From NCBI GenBank assembly GCA_965223125.1, contig OZ244984.1, positions 124,001 to 188,000 on the forward strand: a DNA stretch of 64,000 bases, read 5' to 3'. The notes below the pieces were generated by a model that was given only the letters and a program-made list of their open reading frames with translations, did no database searches and was not told the origin of the DNA. Both the position numbers and the translations under genes were made by a program. Below are positions 7,352 to 15,827 of this stretch, piece after piece. The DNA is from Pacificispira sp965223125. GTDB taxonomy: Bacteria; Pseudomonadota; Alphaproteobacteria; UBA8366; Aestuariispiraceae. Numbering within the stretch: the first letter of the stretch is position 1; the number at the start of each line of letters is the position of its first letter.

Positions 7352-8554
7352 ATGTCTGTAGCGGCAGATTCTTCTTCGGCGGACTCGCGACGATCCGGCC
7401 CTATGGCGCTCTGGTATGATCGGGAAGCGCGTCAAGTTATTATCCAGATTTTCACCATCGCGGTCATTCTGGCCATTGTTTTCTATCTAATACGGAATGC
7501 CGCCGTAAACCTTGAGCGGATCGGTAAGGATCTCAGTTTCGGGTTCCTGTTCGAACCCTCAAATTATGACATCAATCAATCCGTTCTGGATTATAATTCC
7601 CAGAGTCCGCACTGGAAGGCGGCGGTTGTCGGGTTGATCAACACGTTCATTGTCGCCGGTCTTGGCATTTTCTTTGCCACTGCCATCGGGTTCGTGATGG
7701 GCGTCCTGAGGCTCAGCAAGAATTTCCTGATCAACCGCCTCGCCTATGCCTATGTTGAGGCTCTGCGGAATGTCCCGCTGCTGCTCTGGATTCTGCTGAT
7801 CCACGGTTTCCTGATTTCCAACATGCCGTCGCTGCGGCAAGCGATGAGTATCGGGGATTCATTTTTCCTGCACAATCGCGGCGTCAACATGCCAAGCCCG
7901 CTTCCGGAGCCGCTGTTTTGGCTCACGATCCTGACCTTCTTCGCAGGGATCGCTGGGGCCATCATTTTCAAGCGGCATGCGAAAAAAATACAGGATGCGA
8001 CCGGTAAAATCCTGCCAGTGCTGTGGGTTTCGCTGGCCCTGATCTTCGGTGCGCCGATCCTGGTCTTCCTGATCACCGGTATGCCGCTGTCCTGGAGCTA
8101 TCCGGAGCTCAAAGGATTCAATTTCGCAGGTGGATTTACCATCAAACCGGAACTGATCGCTCTGACCGCTGCCCTTGCGCTCTACACATCGGCCTTCATT
8201 GCCGAGAATGTGCGCTCGGGTATTCTGGCCGTGAACTATGGGCAGACGGAGGCAGCCGGTGCGCTCGGCCTGCGCAATAACCGTGTATTGCAACTGGTCG
8301 TGATCCCCCAGGCACTGCGCGTGATCATTCCGCCGCTGACCAGCCAGTATCTAAACCTCACCAAGAACTCCTCCCTCGCTTTGGCCATCGGCTATATGGA
8401 CATCACCGCCACACTGGGTGGGATCACCCTGAACCAGACCGGACGGGAAATGGAGTGCATGATCATGGTGATGGGAATTTACCTGATCATATCACTGGCG
8501 GTATCCAGTTTCATGAACTGGTACAATTCCCGCGTTAAACTGATCGAAAGATAG
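7352..8554 (+). CDS. aapQ: General L-amino-acid ABC transporter permease AapQ
   Basis: 400 aa from the ATG at 7352, with AAGGAG seven bases upstream. It is an HisM-type inner-membrane permease with several membrane helices starting near residue 27 and the long periplasmic loop that distinguishes AapQ/BztB from smaller polar amino-acid permeases. The cytoplasmic EAA loop that docks on the ATPase is visible near residues 295-315 (EAAGALGLRNNRVLQ, then PQALR). With AapM it forms the heterodimeric channel for amino acids bound by AapJ. The stop is ten bases before aapM. Confidence 0.95.
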   Translation: MSVAADSSSADSRRSGPMALWYDREARQVIIQIFTIAVILAIVFYLIRNAAVNLERIGKDLSFGFLFEPSNYDINQSVLDYNSQSPHWKAAVVGLINTFIVAGLGIFFATAIGFVMGVLRLSKNFLINRLAYAYVEALRNVPLLLWILLIHGFLISNMPSLRQAMSIGDSFFLHNRGVNMPSPLPEPLFWLTILTFFAGIAGAIIFKRHAKKIQDATGKILPVLWVSLALIFGAPILVFLITGMPLSWSYPELKGFNFAGGFTIKPELIALTAALALYTSAFIAENVRSGILAVNYGQTEAAGALGLRNNRVLQLVVIPQALRVIIPPLTSQYLNLTKNSSLALAIGYMDITATLGGITLNQTGREMECMIMVMGIYLIISLAVSSFMNWYNSRVKLIER

Positions 8555-8564
8555 GGAGGCTGCC

Positions 8565-9680
8565 ATGAGCGATACGACACAAAGCTATCCGCCGGGCCAG
8601 CATCCCGACATGCCACCACCGAAGAATCTCGTCGGCTGGCGGAAATGGGTCTGGGACAATCTGTTCGGAACCGTTACCAACACCATTCTCACACTTGTTG
8701 CAGTCTATCTTCTGTACAAGATCATTCCGGGTGCCCTCGACTACTTCTTCTTCGAGTCGGTTCTGAATGCCTCGTCCCGGGCGGAATGCCGGGAAATCGC
8801 GTCCGGGGCCTGCTGGGCTTTTCTGGATGAGCGCCTGTCGGTCTTCACCTATGGCTTCTATCCGGAACCGGAACGCTGGCGCCCCGATCTTGCCTTCATT
8901 CTGCTGATCGTCGCTCTTCTGCCGATCCTGTACGACAAGACTCCCTATCGGAAGTATCTTTTCTGGTTCTCGCTGGCCTATCCGCTGATTGCAGCCTGGC
9001 TGCTTGTTGGCGGTTTCGGGCTGGAGCCGGTTGATACGCGGCTGTTCGGGGGCGTTCTGCTGTCCATCATCATCGGTGTCACCGGGATCATCTTCTCCCT
9101 ACCATTGGGCATCCTTCTCGCACTGGGACGGTATTCGAACCTGCCTGCCATCCGTGTCGTCTGCGTGATGTTCATTGAATTCATCCGGGGCGTTCCCCTG
9201 ATCACCCTGCTGTTCGTCGCTTCGACGATGCTGAACTACTTCCTGCCACCAGGGACCAGTTTCGATCTGCTGCTGCGGGTGCTGATCATGGTGACACTCT
9301 TCGCCTCCGCCTATATGGCGGAGGTAATTCGCGGCGGGTTGCAGTCCCTGCCCAAGGGCCAGTTCGAAGCCGCCGACGCCATGGGCCTGAAATACTGGCA
9401 GACAATGCGCCTGATCGTGCTGCCCCAGGCCCTGAAGATTTCGATCCCTGGGATCGTGAACACCTTCATCGGACTGTTCAAGGATACCACCCTCGTCATC
9501 GTGATCGGCATGCTCGACATTCTGGGTGTGGGACGGTCCGCCGTCTCCGATCCGACATGGAACGGCCTGTCAATCGAAGTCTATACCTTCGTGGCCATCT
9601 TCTTCTTCCTGGCCTGCTTCGGCATGTCCCGATATTCGATGTATCTGGAGCGGAAGCTGCATACAGGACACAAACGCTAA
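8565..9680 (+). CDS. aapM: General L-amino-acid ABC transporter permease AapM
   Basis: 371 aa; the ATG at 8565 follows AGGGAGG. It is the second inner-membrane permease subunit. The N-terminal 60 residues are polar, then come membrane helices and a periplasmic loop with Cys residues (ECREIASGACWAF). The EAA loop near residue 270 reads EAADAMGLKYWQT and continues to PQALK. It pairs with AapQ and the AapP ATPase. The gene lies 10 bp after aapQ and 22 bp before aapP, so the three are one transcript. Confidence 0.95.
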   Translation: MSDTTQSYPPGQHPDMPPPKNLVGWRKWVWDNLFGTVTNTILTLVAVYLLYKIIPGALDYFFFESVLNASSRAECREIASGACWAFLDERLSVFTYGFYPEPERWRPDLAFILLIVALLPILYDKTPYRKYLFWFSLAYPLIAAWLLVGGFGLEPVDTRLFGGVLLSIIIGVTGIIFSLPLGILLALGRYSNLPAIRVVCVMFIEFIRGVPLITLLFVASTMLNYFLPPGTSFDLLLRVLIMVTLFASAYMAEVIRGGLQSLPKGQFEAADAMGLKYWQTMRLIVLPQALKISIPGIVNTFIGLFKDTTLVIVIGMLDILGVGRSAVSDPTWNGLSIEVYTFVAIFFFLACFGMSRYSMYLERKLHTGHKR

Positions 9681-9702
9681 GCGCGCCAAAAGGAACAAGC
9701 CC

Positions 9703-10482
9703 ATGACCGATATCCAAGCCGTTCAGTCCAGCATCGACAATCCGGATGACATCGCGATCGAAATCCGGGAGATGCACAAATGGTATGGTGAATTCCATGT
9801 CCTGAAGAACATCAACCTGTCCGTGAAACGGGGGGAGCGGATCGTGATATGCGGTCCATCCGGCTCCGGCAAATCGACCATGATCCGCTGCATCAACCGT
9901 CTGGAAGAACACCAGAAGGGCGACATCATTGTCGATGGAATCGAATTGACCAATGATCTGAAGCATATCGACGCGATCCGGCGCGAAGTCGGCATGGTGT
10001 TCCAGCATTTCAACCTCTTCCCGCATCTCACAGTTCTGGAAAACTGTACCCTTGCCCCGATCTGGGTCCGCAAGACCCCGAAACGGGAAGCCGAAGAAAT
10101 TGCCATGAACTTCCTCACCCGCGTCAAGATCCCGGAACAGGCCCTGAAATATCCAGGTCAGCTTTCAGGGGGCCAGCAGCAGCGCGTCGCCATTGCGCGC
10201 TCACTGTGCATGAATCCGCGCATCATGCTGTTCGATGAGCCGACATCTGCCCTTGACCCGGAAATGATCTCGGAAGTGCTCGATACCATGATCGACCTCG
10301 CCTCTACCGGCATGACCATGCTCTGCGTGACCCACGAAATGGGCTTTGCCCGCAAGGTCGCCGACCGGGTCATCTTCATGGATGGCGGCGAGATCATTGA
10401 AGAGAACAAACCGGAAGAATTCTTCACGAACCCGCAGAGTGAGCGCACGAAACTGTTCCTCAGCCAGATTCTGGATCACTGA
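9703..10482 (+). CDS. aapP: General L-amino-acid ABC transporter ATP-binding protein
   Basis: 259 aa from the ATG at 9703, 22 bp after aapM; the same frame is open further upstream inside aapM but is not used. All ABC ATPase motifs are present: Walker A GPSGSGKST at residues 51-59, Q-loop in VFQHFNLFPH, signature LSGGQQQR, Walker B IMLFDEPTSALDPE and H-loop VTHEMGFA. It powers amino-acid import through AapQM. The NLFPHLTVLEN and CTLAP sequence after the Q-loop is typical of polar amino-acid transporters. Confidence 0.96.
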   Translation: MTDIQAVQSSIDNPDDIAIEIREMHKWYGEFHVLKNINLSVKRGERIVICGPSGSGKSTMIRCINRLEEHQKGDIIVDGIELTNDLKHIDAIRREVGMVFQHFNLFPHLTVLENCTLAPIWVRKTPKREAEEIAMNFLTRVKIPEQALKYPGQLSGGQQQRVAIARSLCMNPRIMLFDEPTSALDPEMISEVLDTMIDLASTGMTMLCVTHEMGFARKVADRVIFMDGGEIIEENKPEEFFTNPQSERTKLFLSQILDH

Positions 10483-10566
10483 TTGGCAAATGAAAAAGTA
10501 CCAAGCCCGAGTTTAGGGAGGGGCTGAAACACAATAGGGGCGATCTGCCTCAGATAATCGGATAAT

Positions 10567-10616
10567 GGCGGGCGTCGGCGGGAAACCGCGGCGCCCGTTC
10601 CATTTTACCCTTAACC
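10567..10616 (+). terminator. Possible terminator after aapP
   Basis: A GC-rich imperfect inverted repeat (GGGCGTCGGCGG and CCGCGGCGCCC around AAA) is followed by TTCCATTTT, 85 bp after the aapP stop and 30 bp before the next gene. The stem has one mismatch and one bulge, and the T-run is short. Confidence 0.4.
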
Positions 10617-10646
10617 GGACTATCATATCGAGACTGGGGTAAAGCC

Positions 10647-11639
10647 ATGCGCATCGCCATTGTCGGGGCTGGAGCAATTGGCGGCATGATTGCCGCCCTG
10701 CTGGCTGAGGCCGGATATGACCCGCTGCTGATCGCACGCGGCAATACCCTAGCGGTGCTGCAAGCGCATGGAATTGTCTTTCAAGAGAAGGACCACCGTC
10801 ATGTCTCGCATCCGCGCGTGACCGACCACCCGGAGACCGAGGGACACCAGGACCTCGTTATCATCGCCGTGAAGGCGCATCAGATAGAGGCCGCTCTGCC
10901 CGCCATCCTGCCGCTGGTAGGGCCGAAGACAACAATCCTGACCGCAATCAACGGCCTGCCCTGGTGGTTCTTTCAAGGTTGGGGCGGGACGCATCGCGGA
11001 CATACCATTCATCATGTCGACCCTACCGGTATATTGGCCCATAGCTTCGACCCCGACTGTATTATCGGTGCCGCCGTCTATTTTGCGTCAGAAGTGCATC
11101 CACCTTTCACGGTGCAAAGCGCCGGTGTCCGCCGCCTTGTGCTCGGCTGGATTACCGACCAGCCGGTGGGAAACCTGTCTGACATTGCGGACGTCTTCCA
11201 GTCTTCGGGGATTCCGGCGCCGGTAGCTGATGATATCCGCACGGAGGTGATGAACAAGCTGATGGGCAATCTCTGGGCCAATCCGCTTTCTGTCCTGACC
11301 GGGGCGACGATGGAAGCGATGGCGGCAGACCCGATGATCTGCGATATCGGCTTTCGCATGATGGCGGAATTCAGCGATCTGTGCGCCGCACTGTCCATCA
11401 CTCTGCCGAACACCATCGAAAAGCGATTGGAAAATGCCGCTCGCTTGGGGCCGTTTCGGACTTCCATGCTGCAGGATATGGATCGAAACCGTCAGATCGA
11501 ACTGGATGCGATCCTGGGTGCCGTCATTGAGGTTGCAGAGATGATAGACACGCCCCGCGAAACAATGCGTACGGCCTATGCACTCACTCGGCTCAGAGCA
11601 ACCACGGCGAACTGCTATTCCTCACCACCCAGCGCATGA
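10647..11639 (+). CDS. Ketopantoate reductase family protein
   Basis: 330 aa. The N-terminus is an NADP-binding Rossmann motif (IAIVGAGAIGG, residues 3-13). VIIAVKAHQ follows near residue 74, and the C-terminal helical domain carries NKLMGNLWANPLSVLTG, with the Lys and Asn typical of the ApbA/PanE family. True PanE makes pantoate for coenzyme A, but paralogues of this family act on other 2-oxo acids. The length is slightly above usual, and the last dozen residues (ATTANCYSSPPSA) diverge from the family end. It stands alone, downstream of aapP and upstream of a TAXI protein, so the context does not decide the substrate. Confidence 0.8.
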   Translation: MRIAIVGAGAIGGMIAALLAEAGYDPLLIARGNTLAVLQAHGIVFQEKDHRHVSHPRVTDHPETEGHQDLVIIAVKAHQIEAALPAILPLVGPKTTILTAINGLPWWFFQGWGGTHRGHTIHHVDPTGILAHSFDPDCIIGAAVYFASEVHPPFTVQSAGVRRLVLGWITDQPVGNLSDIADVFQSSGIPAPVADDIRTEVMNKLMGNLWANPLSVLTGATMEAMAADPMICDIGFRMMAEFSDLCAALSITLPNTIEKRLENAARLGPFRTSMLQDMDRNRQIELDAILGAVIEVAEMIDTPRETMRTAYALTRLRATTANCYSSPPSA

Positions 11640-11719
11640 AAGGGAACTGTCGTTTGACGTAATGCAGGGACCGGGCGTAATACTGAGGAACAGCATTCTA
11701 TTGCATTGGAGTCGGCAAG

Positions 11720-12838
11720 TTGCGCAGAAAGGCAATATCTGCCTTAACAGGCCCCGAATCCACACTCCTGACCACGCGTCGAACCACCATTCTGGGCGGA
11801 TTCGCCAGCGCGTTTGCAGCAACATTTCCTCTTGGCCTGACCGCCACCGCAAAGGACTACGACGATCTGCCGCTTTCCTTTTTCCGGATCGGCACCGGCC
11901 CATCGGCGGAAACCCTTTACAGCCTCGGTGCCGCGATCTCCGCTGGAATCAGTCGCCCGCCGGGCAGCAGTCCATGCGATGAAGGCGGCATCTGCGGCGT
12001 GCCGGGCCTGATCGCGGTTGCCCAATCCCGCGCCGGTTCCATCCCGAACATCCGTGACATCCGCGACGGCGTGCTCGATTCCGCCCTGGTTCATGCCGAC
12101 ATTGCCTATTGGGGCTTTACCGGCGGTGGACCATTCGCCAAGGAAGTGGGTGTTCCCGAACTCCGCGTTATCGCTGATCTGATCCCCGTCTCCCTGCACA
12201 TCGTTGTCCGGGCGGATTCCGGCATCACCAGCATTCGAGATCTGCGCGGCAAGACCGTATCGCTTGGACCGAGGGGGTCCGGAACCTTTACCTTTCTTTC
12301 GACCCTGCTGCGCCTGAACGGATTGACCCTGCAGGACTTCCACCCGCTCTATCTGCGGCCCGGTCCTGCGGCGGACCACCTGATCACCGGCGTACTGGAC
12401 GCTTTTTTCGAAATGGGTGCAGCGCCGCTGGATGCCATCGAGGAATTGCACCAGCAGCGCGAAATCCGCTTGCTCCCGGTCGAGGCCCCTGCCTTGCAAA
12501 CACTGCGAGGATTCTTCCCGTTCCTGTCTGCCGGCATCATCGCCAAGGATACCTATAACGAGGTCGAACAGGTCTCCACCATGTCACTTGACGTCAACTG
12601 GGTCGTTCGCGCCTCAATGGATGCGAGTTTTATCAAGGACATCACCCGTGCCCTCTGGCAGAGCACCACGGCAGATCTCTTCAATCACAACAATCCCGGT
12701 CACAAATTTCCAACGGTCCAGGAGGGACGCCCGAAAGGTCGCGTCCCGATCCATCCGGGAGCCGAAGCCTATTACAAATCCCTCAGCAGCGACACCGGTA
12801 CCGACATCAATTCTGAATCAGGCTCCGAAACCGGCTGA
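11720..12838 (+). CDS. TAXI family TRAP transporter solute-binding protein
   Basis: 372 aa, TTG start with GGAG eight bases upstream. Residues about 18-45 are a signal peptide with a TTRR pair, so Tat export is possible. The mature part shows the TAXI pattern: FFRIGTGPSAETLYSLGAAI, then CGVPGLIAVAQSR-GSIPN, DLRGKTVSLGPRGSGT, and LDAFFEMGAAP. Such proteins bind substrates such as glutamate or other dicarboxylates and feed a fused TRAP membrane subunit. No TRAP permease gene is next to it, so it is an orphan within this window and its substrate is unknown. The Ser/Gly-rich C-terminus is probably disordered. Confidence 0.85.
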   Translation: MRRKAISALTGPESTLLTTRRTTILGGFASAFAATFPLGLTATAKDYDDLPLSFFRIGTGPSAETLYSLGAAISAGISRPPGSSPCDEGGICGVPGLIAVAQSRAGSIPNIRDIRDGVLDSALVHADIAYWGFTGGGPFAKEVGVPELRVIADLIPVSLHIVVRADSGITSIRDLRGKTVSLGPRGSGTFTFLSTLLRLNGLTLQDFHPLYLRPGPAADHLITGVLDAFFEMGAAPLDAIEELHQQREIRLLPVEAPALQTLRGFFPFLSAGIIAKDTYNEVEQVSTMSLDVNWVVRASMDASFIKDITRALWQSTTADLFNHNNPGHKFPTVQEGRPKGRVPIHPGAEAYYKSLSSDTGTDINSESGSETG

Positions 12839-13010
12839 ACAGCTTGAAGCATCTATGTTTGCAGGAGTTCATATAATCCCGGGTTCGCACGGTAGCGGTC
12901 GATGCGCCGAAGCTTCCTTCTGCGCGCCATGCACGTTGGTGAATGCTACCTTGATGAAGCCTCGGACCTCCCGCGACAGCATCCGTGACCGCGTGCTCAC
13001 CGAATGTGCC

Positions 13011-13928
13011 TCAACGGTGGCCGATTTCAGAAGCGGCCGCGACGATCAGTCCACGAAGCCAGACGTGACGGAGCGAATCCTGATGGCGCCCGTGCCAGAC
13101 GAGGCTCATGGCGACGCAGCCCAGTTCGAGCGGCGGTGGCACCATTGCAAAGCGCCTCATATCGGCAGCGGTTCGGGCAAGGCTTGATGGCAGCGTAATG
13201 ACTAGGTCGGACCGCGCGGCGATTTCTACGGCCGCAAAGAAGCTCGGAACCCGCACCTTCACCCGCCGCTGCCTACCAAGAGATGCGAGCGCCCGGTCGA
13301 TCCAGGCAGGGCCTGACCCGGTGATGCTGACGACGAGATGATCAAGCTCGAGATATTGCTCCAGCGTTAATTTCATACCCATGGACGGATGCTCCGCTCG
13401 CATGAGTGTCACGAAGACATCCTCGTAAAGCTTGCGCTTTCTGAACCCCGCAGGCGCGTCCTCGACAACCCCGACAAGGGCATCAACAGCGTCGGACTCG
13501 AGCGCATCAAGGGTCTTAAACCCCGGCGGCACCACCTCAAGATCGAGCGACGGTGCCTGCTCCGCAAGACTGGCAAGCATCCGGGGAGCAAGTACCGCGG
13601 CCTCCAGATCGGTCATCAGCAGACGCACGGACCCGGTAGCCTGAGATGGATCAAAGGCTCCGCCGTCAAGAAGTTCGCTGACGCCGGTCAAGATGTCGCG
13701 CAGCAAGGGACGAATTTCATCGGCTCGCGCTGTCAGCAGATATCCCCCCGGCCCATCCACTAGAAGCGCATCAGAGAAAAGCTTCCGCAACCGCGCAAGC
13801 GCCCGGCTCGCGGCAGGCTGGCTCATACCAAGTCGCATGGCGGCCCTGGTCACGCTACGCTCATCCAGAAGCGCCTGAAGCATGACCAGGAGATTGAGGT
13901 CGATACCCCTTAAATTCATTTCACGCAT
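13011..13928 (-). CDS. LysR-family transcriptional regulator
   Basis: 305 aa; ATG at 13928, with another in-frame ATG at 13919. Residues about 5-65 are the winged helix-turn-helix (NLLVMLQALLDERSVTRAA and SQPAASRALARLR). The rest is a periplasmic-binding-like effector domain of the NodD/LinR branch (LRLLMTDLEAAVL, then PSSLARTAADMRR). It diverges from an NmrA-like gene whose start is 79 bp away, with a T-N11-A box between them, so it most likely controls that gene and itself. The inducer is unknown. Confidence 0.9.
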   Translation of the reverse strand: MREMNLRGIDLNLLVMLQALLDERSVTRAAMRLGMSQPAASRALARLRKLFSDALLVDGPGGYLLTARADEIRPLLRDILTGVSELLDGGAFDPSQATGSVRLLMTDLEAAVLAPRMLASLAEQAPSLDLEVVPPGFKTLDALESDAVDALVGVVEDAPAGFRKRKLYEDVFVTLMRAEHPSMGMKLTLEQYLELDHLVVSITGSGPAWIDRALASLGRQRRVKVRVPSFFAAVEIAARSDLVITLPSSLARTAADMRRFAMVPPPLELGCVAMSLVWHGRHQDSLRHVWLRGLIVAAASEIGHR

Positions 13929-13944
13929 AATAACTATATATCAC

Positions 13945-13959
13945 ATGCATTAGACGCAT
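13945..13959. promoter_or_regulatory. LysR-type T-N11-A operator
   Basis: ATGC-N7-GCAT lies in the divergent gap between the LysR gene and the NmrA-like gene, with the T-N11-A core at 13946-13958. This is the standard LysR recognition layout. AT-rich sequence beside it (AACTATATATC) could be part of a promoter. Confidence 0.5.
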
Positions 13960-14007
13960 TCCAATACTCGATATAGGTTCCAGGGACGACAACAAAGGAG
14001 ACCCGCC

Positions 14008-14889
14008 ATGTATGTAGTAGTTGGAGCAAACGGACGCGCCGGTGGCCAGACCGCCCATGCGTTACTCGAACTGGACTGCCCGGTCCGCGTCGTGCTGAGG
14101 CACCCGGAGCATGCCGAAACCTGGACGTCGCTGGGCGCTGACGTCGCCATTGCCAGCATTGAGGATACAGCACGCCTCGCCGCAGCTCTGAAAGGCGCGT
14201 CAGGAGCCTTCCTGCTTTCTCCCCCACCCGAAAGCGGCGATCCCTATCGGCGCGCTGAAGAGATTGGCCGCGCGCTTGCCCTGGCTGTGCGTGAAGCCGG
14301 GTTACAGAAGATCGTCGCCCTTTCCTCAATCGGTGCCCAGCACGAGACAGGCACGGGTGTTATCGCAACACTCAATATTTTGGAGAGGCATCTGGATGGG
14401 CTTGCGCCGTCCAACACGTTCCTGCGGCCCGGTTATTTCATCGAGAGCTGGAGCGAAGTGGCTCAGGCCGCGATCAAAGATGGTATCCTCCCGAGCTTTC
14501 TCGAACCCGCGCAGAAAATTCCGATGGTGAGCACGGTCGATGTCGGACGCATGGCTGCCCGCCTCCTTTGTGACGACTTCCATGGCCAGCGGATCGTCGA
14601 GCTTGCGGGTCCGCAGGACTGGAATGCCGACGATGTCGCGAAGGCATTCGGGGAGGTGCTTGGCAGTCGTGTGGTCGCGACATTCATACCGCCCGAGGTC
14701 CGACCGGCAATGCTTGCACAGGAAGGCGTCCCAACGGAAGTGGCAGATGCGTTACTTGGTATGTATGAAGGCATCGCTGAGGGCGTGGTTGCGCATGACG
14801 TCGGCAACAAGTTCCACCGCGGGTCCATTCCTTTGAGCGATGCGGTGGCGCGGATTGTGCAAAGCATGTCAGAAGCGGTCGGCGGCTGA
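14008..14889 (+). CDS. NmrA-like NAD(P)-binding protein
   Basis: 293 aa; ATG at 14008 with AAAGGAG upstream. It is an atypical short-chain dehydrogenase of the NmrA/HSCARG type: the N-terminal dinucleotide motif is MYVVVGANGRAGGQTA, followed by an RVVLRHPEHA segment that would contact NADP, and LSSIGAQHETGTG in place of the usual catalytic Tyr/Lys pair. Members are redox sensors or NADPH-dependent quinone reductases. It is divergent from a LysR regulator, which suggests an inducible detoxification or redox role; that is inference from context. Confidence 0.8.
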   Translation: MYVVVGANGRAGGQTAHALLELDCPVRVVLRHPEHAETWTSLGADVAIASIEDTARLAAALKGASGAFLLSPPPESGDPYRRAEEIGRALALAVREAGLQKIVALSSIGAQHETGTGVIATLNILERHLDGLAPSNTFLRPGYFIESWSEVAQAAIKDGILPSFLEPAQKIPMVSTVDVGRMAARLLCDDFHGQRIVELAGPQDWNADDVAKAFGEVLGSRVVATFIPPEVRPAMLAQEGVPTEVADALLGMYEGIAEGVVAHDVGNKFHRGSIPLSDAVARIVQSMSEAVGG

Positions 14890-14892
14890 CAC

Positions 14893-15723
14893 CTAATGCG
14901 ACATCAGCACGGGGACTGTCATGTTCCGCAATACCGTGCGGGTGGCCCCGCCCAGGATCGTCTCGCGCAGGCGTGAGTGACCATAGGCCCCCATGACGAT
15001 CAAATCCGCACCGGTATCCGCCGCCTCGTTCAGGATCACCGATCCAACATCGAGATCACCACCAGGCACCTTCCGGATTTCCGCAGCAATCCCATGGGCG
15101 GCCAGGAACCGGGCGGCATCATCGCCCACGATCTCATCGCCGCGCCCCTCCGCACCCGCTGTCAGGACAATGACGGTGGATGAGGCATCAAGCAACGGCA
15201 GTGCATCGGTCATGGCGCGCGCGGCTTCCCGTGTGTTGGTCCAGCACAGCAGCACCGTGCGACCCACTGGCCGCATCTGACTGATATAGGGAACGATCAG
15301 AACCGGACGCCCGCTTTCCAGCACAGTATTGTCCGGCAAATCCTCGATTTCGACCGGCTCTTCATCCGGTTCAGCCTGTCCGACGATGATCAGATCGCAC
15401 CCCCGGCCCTCACGCGCCAGGGCGCGGGCAACATCGCCACGCCCCTGAACGAATTCGGCCCGATCCGCCCATCCTGCAGCGGAAACTGCCTTTTCAAAGA
15501 GGCGCTTGGCCTCGGCAACCTGGCGGTGCTGTTCCTGAATCAAAACCTCAACAACATCGCCTGGAATTTGCGCCCCGACATAGGTCGGGATATAGGGATC
15601 CGCCAGAACGCCGCAACCGATCAGATGCGCATCCTGCGCTGCCGCCAGTTGCAGGGCCGCTGTCAGGGCGCGCTGCGCCCGCTTGGTCCCGTCGACATGT
15701 ACCAGTATCCGCTTCACACCCAT
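14893..15723 (-). CDS. Tandem universal stress protein (UspA family)
   Basis: 276 aa from the ATG at 15723, placed eight bases after GGAGGAG; an ATG two codons earlier is too close to that site. There are two Usp domains in tandem, about 1-145 and 150-276. The second keeps an ATP-binding signature (VMGAYGHSRLRETILGGAT). In the first the equivalent position reads IIVGQAEPDEEP and seems degenerate. Tandem Usp proteins act as cytoplasmic stress or energy sensors. The gene ends four bases from the convergent NmrA-like gene and follows an SLC13 permease transcribed the same way. Confidence 0.9.
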   Translation of the reverse strand: MGVKRILVHVDGTKRAQRALTAALQLAAAQDAHLIGCGVLADPYIPTYVGAQIPGDVVEVLIQEQHRQVAEAKRLFEKAVSAAGWADRAEFVQGRGDVARALAREGRGCDLIIVGQAEPDEEPVEIEDLPDNTVLESGRPVLIVPYISQMRPVGRTVLLCWTNTREAARAMTDALPLLDASSTVIVLTAGAEGRGDEIVGDDAARFLAAHGIAAEIRKVPGGDLDVGSVILNEAADTGADLIVMGAYGHSRLRETILGGATRTVLRNMTVPVLMSH

Positions 15724-15827
15724 GGCCATCACTCCTCCGCTATGTCCGAACACCGGACTGGACGATTTCAGACCATAATTTGCATCAGAGACGGCTTTCT
15801 CGCATTGATGTCGGTCAATAGGAGGGT

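Noticed and set aside
12870..12920. tRNA-like GGGTTCGCA stretch
   Set aside because: No cloverleaf can be drawn around it; it lacks an anticodon arm and acceptor pairing.
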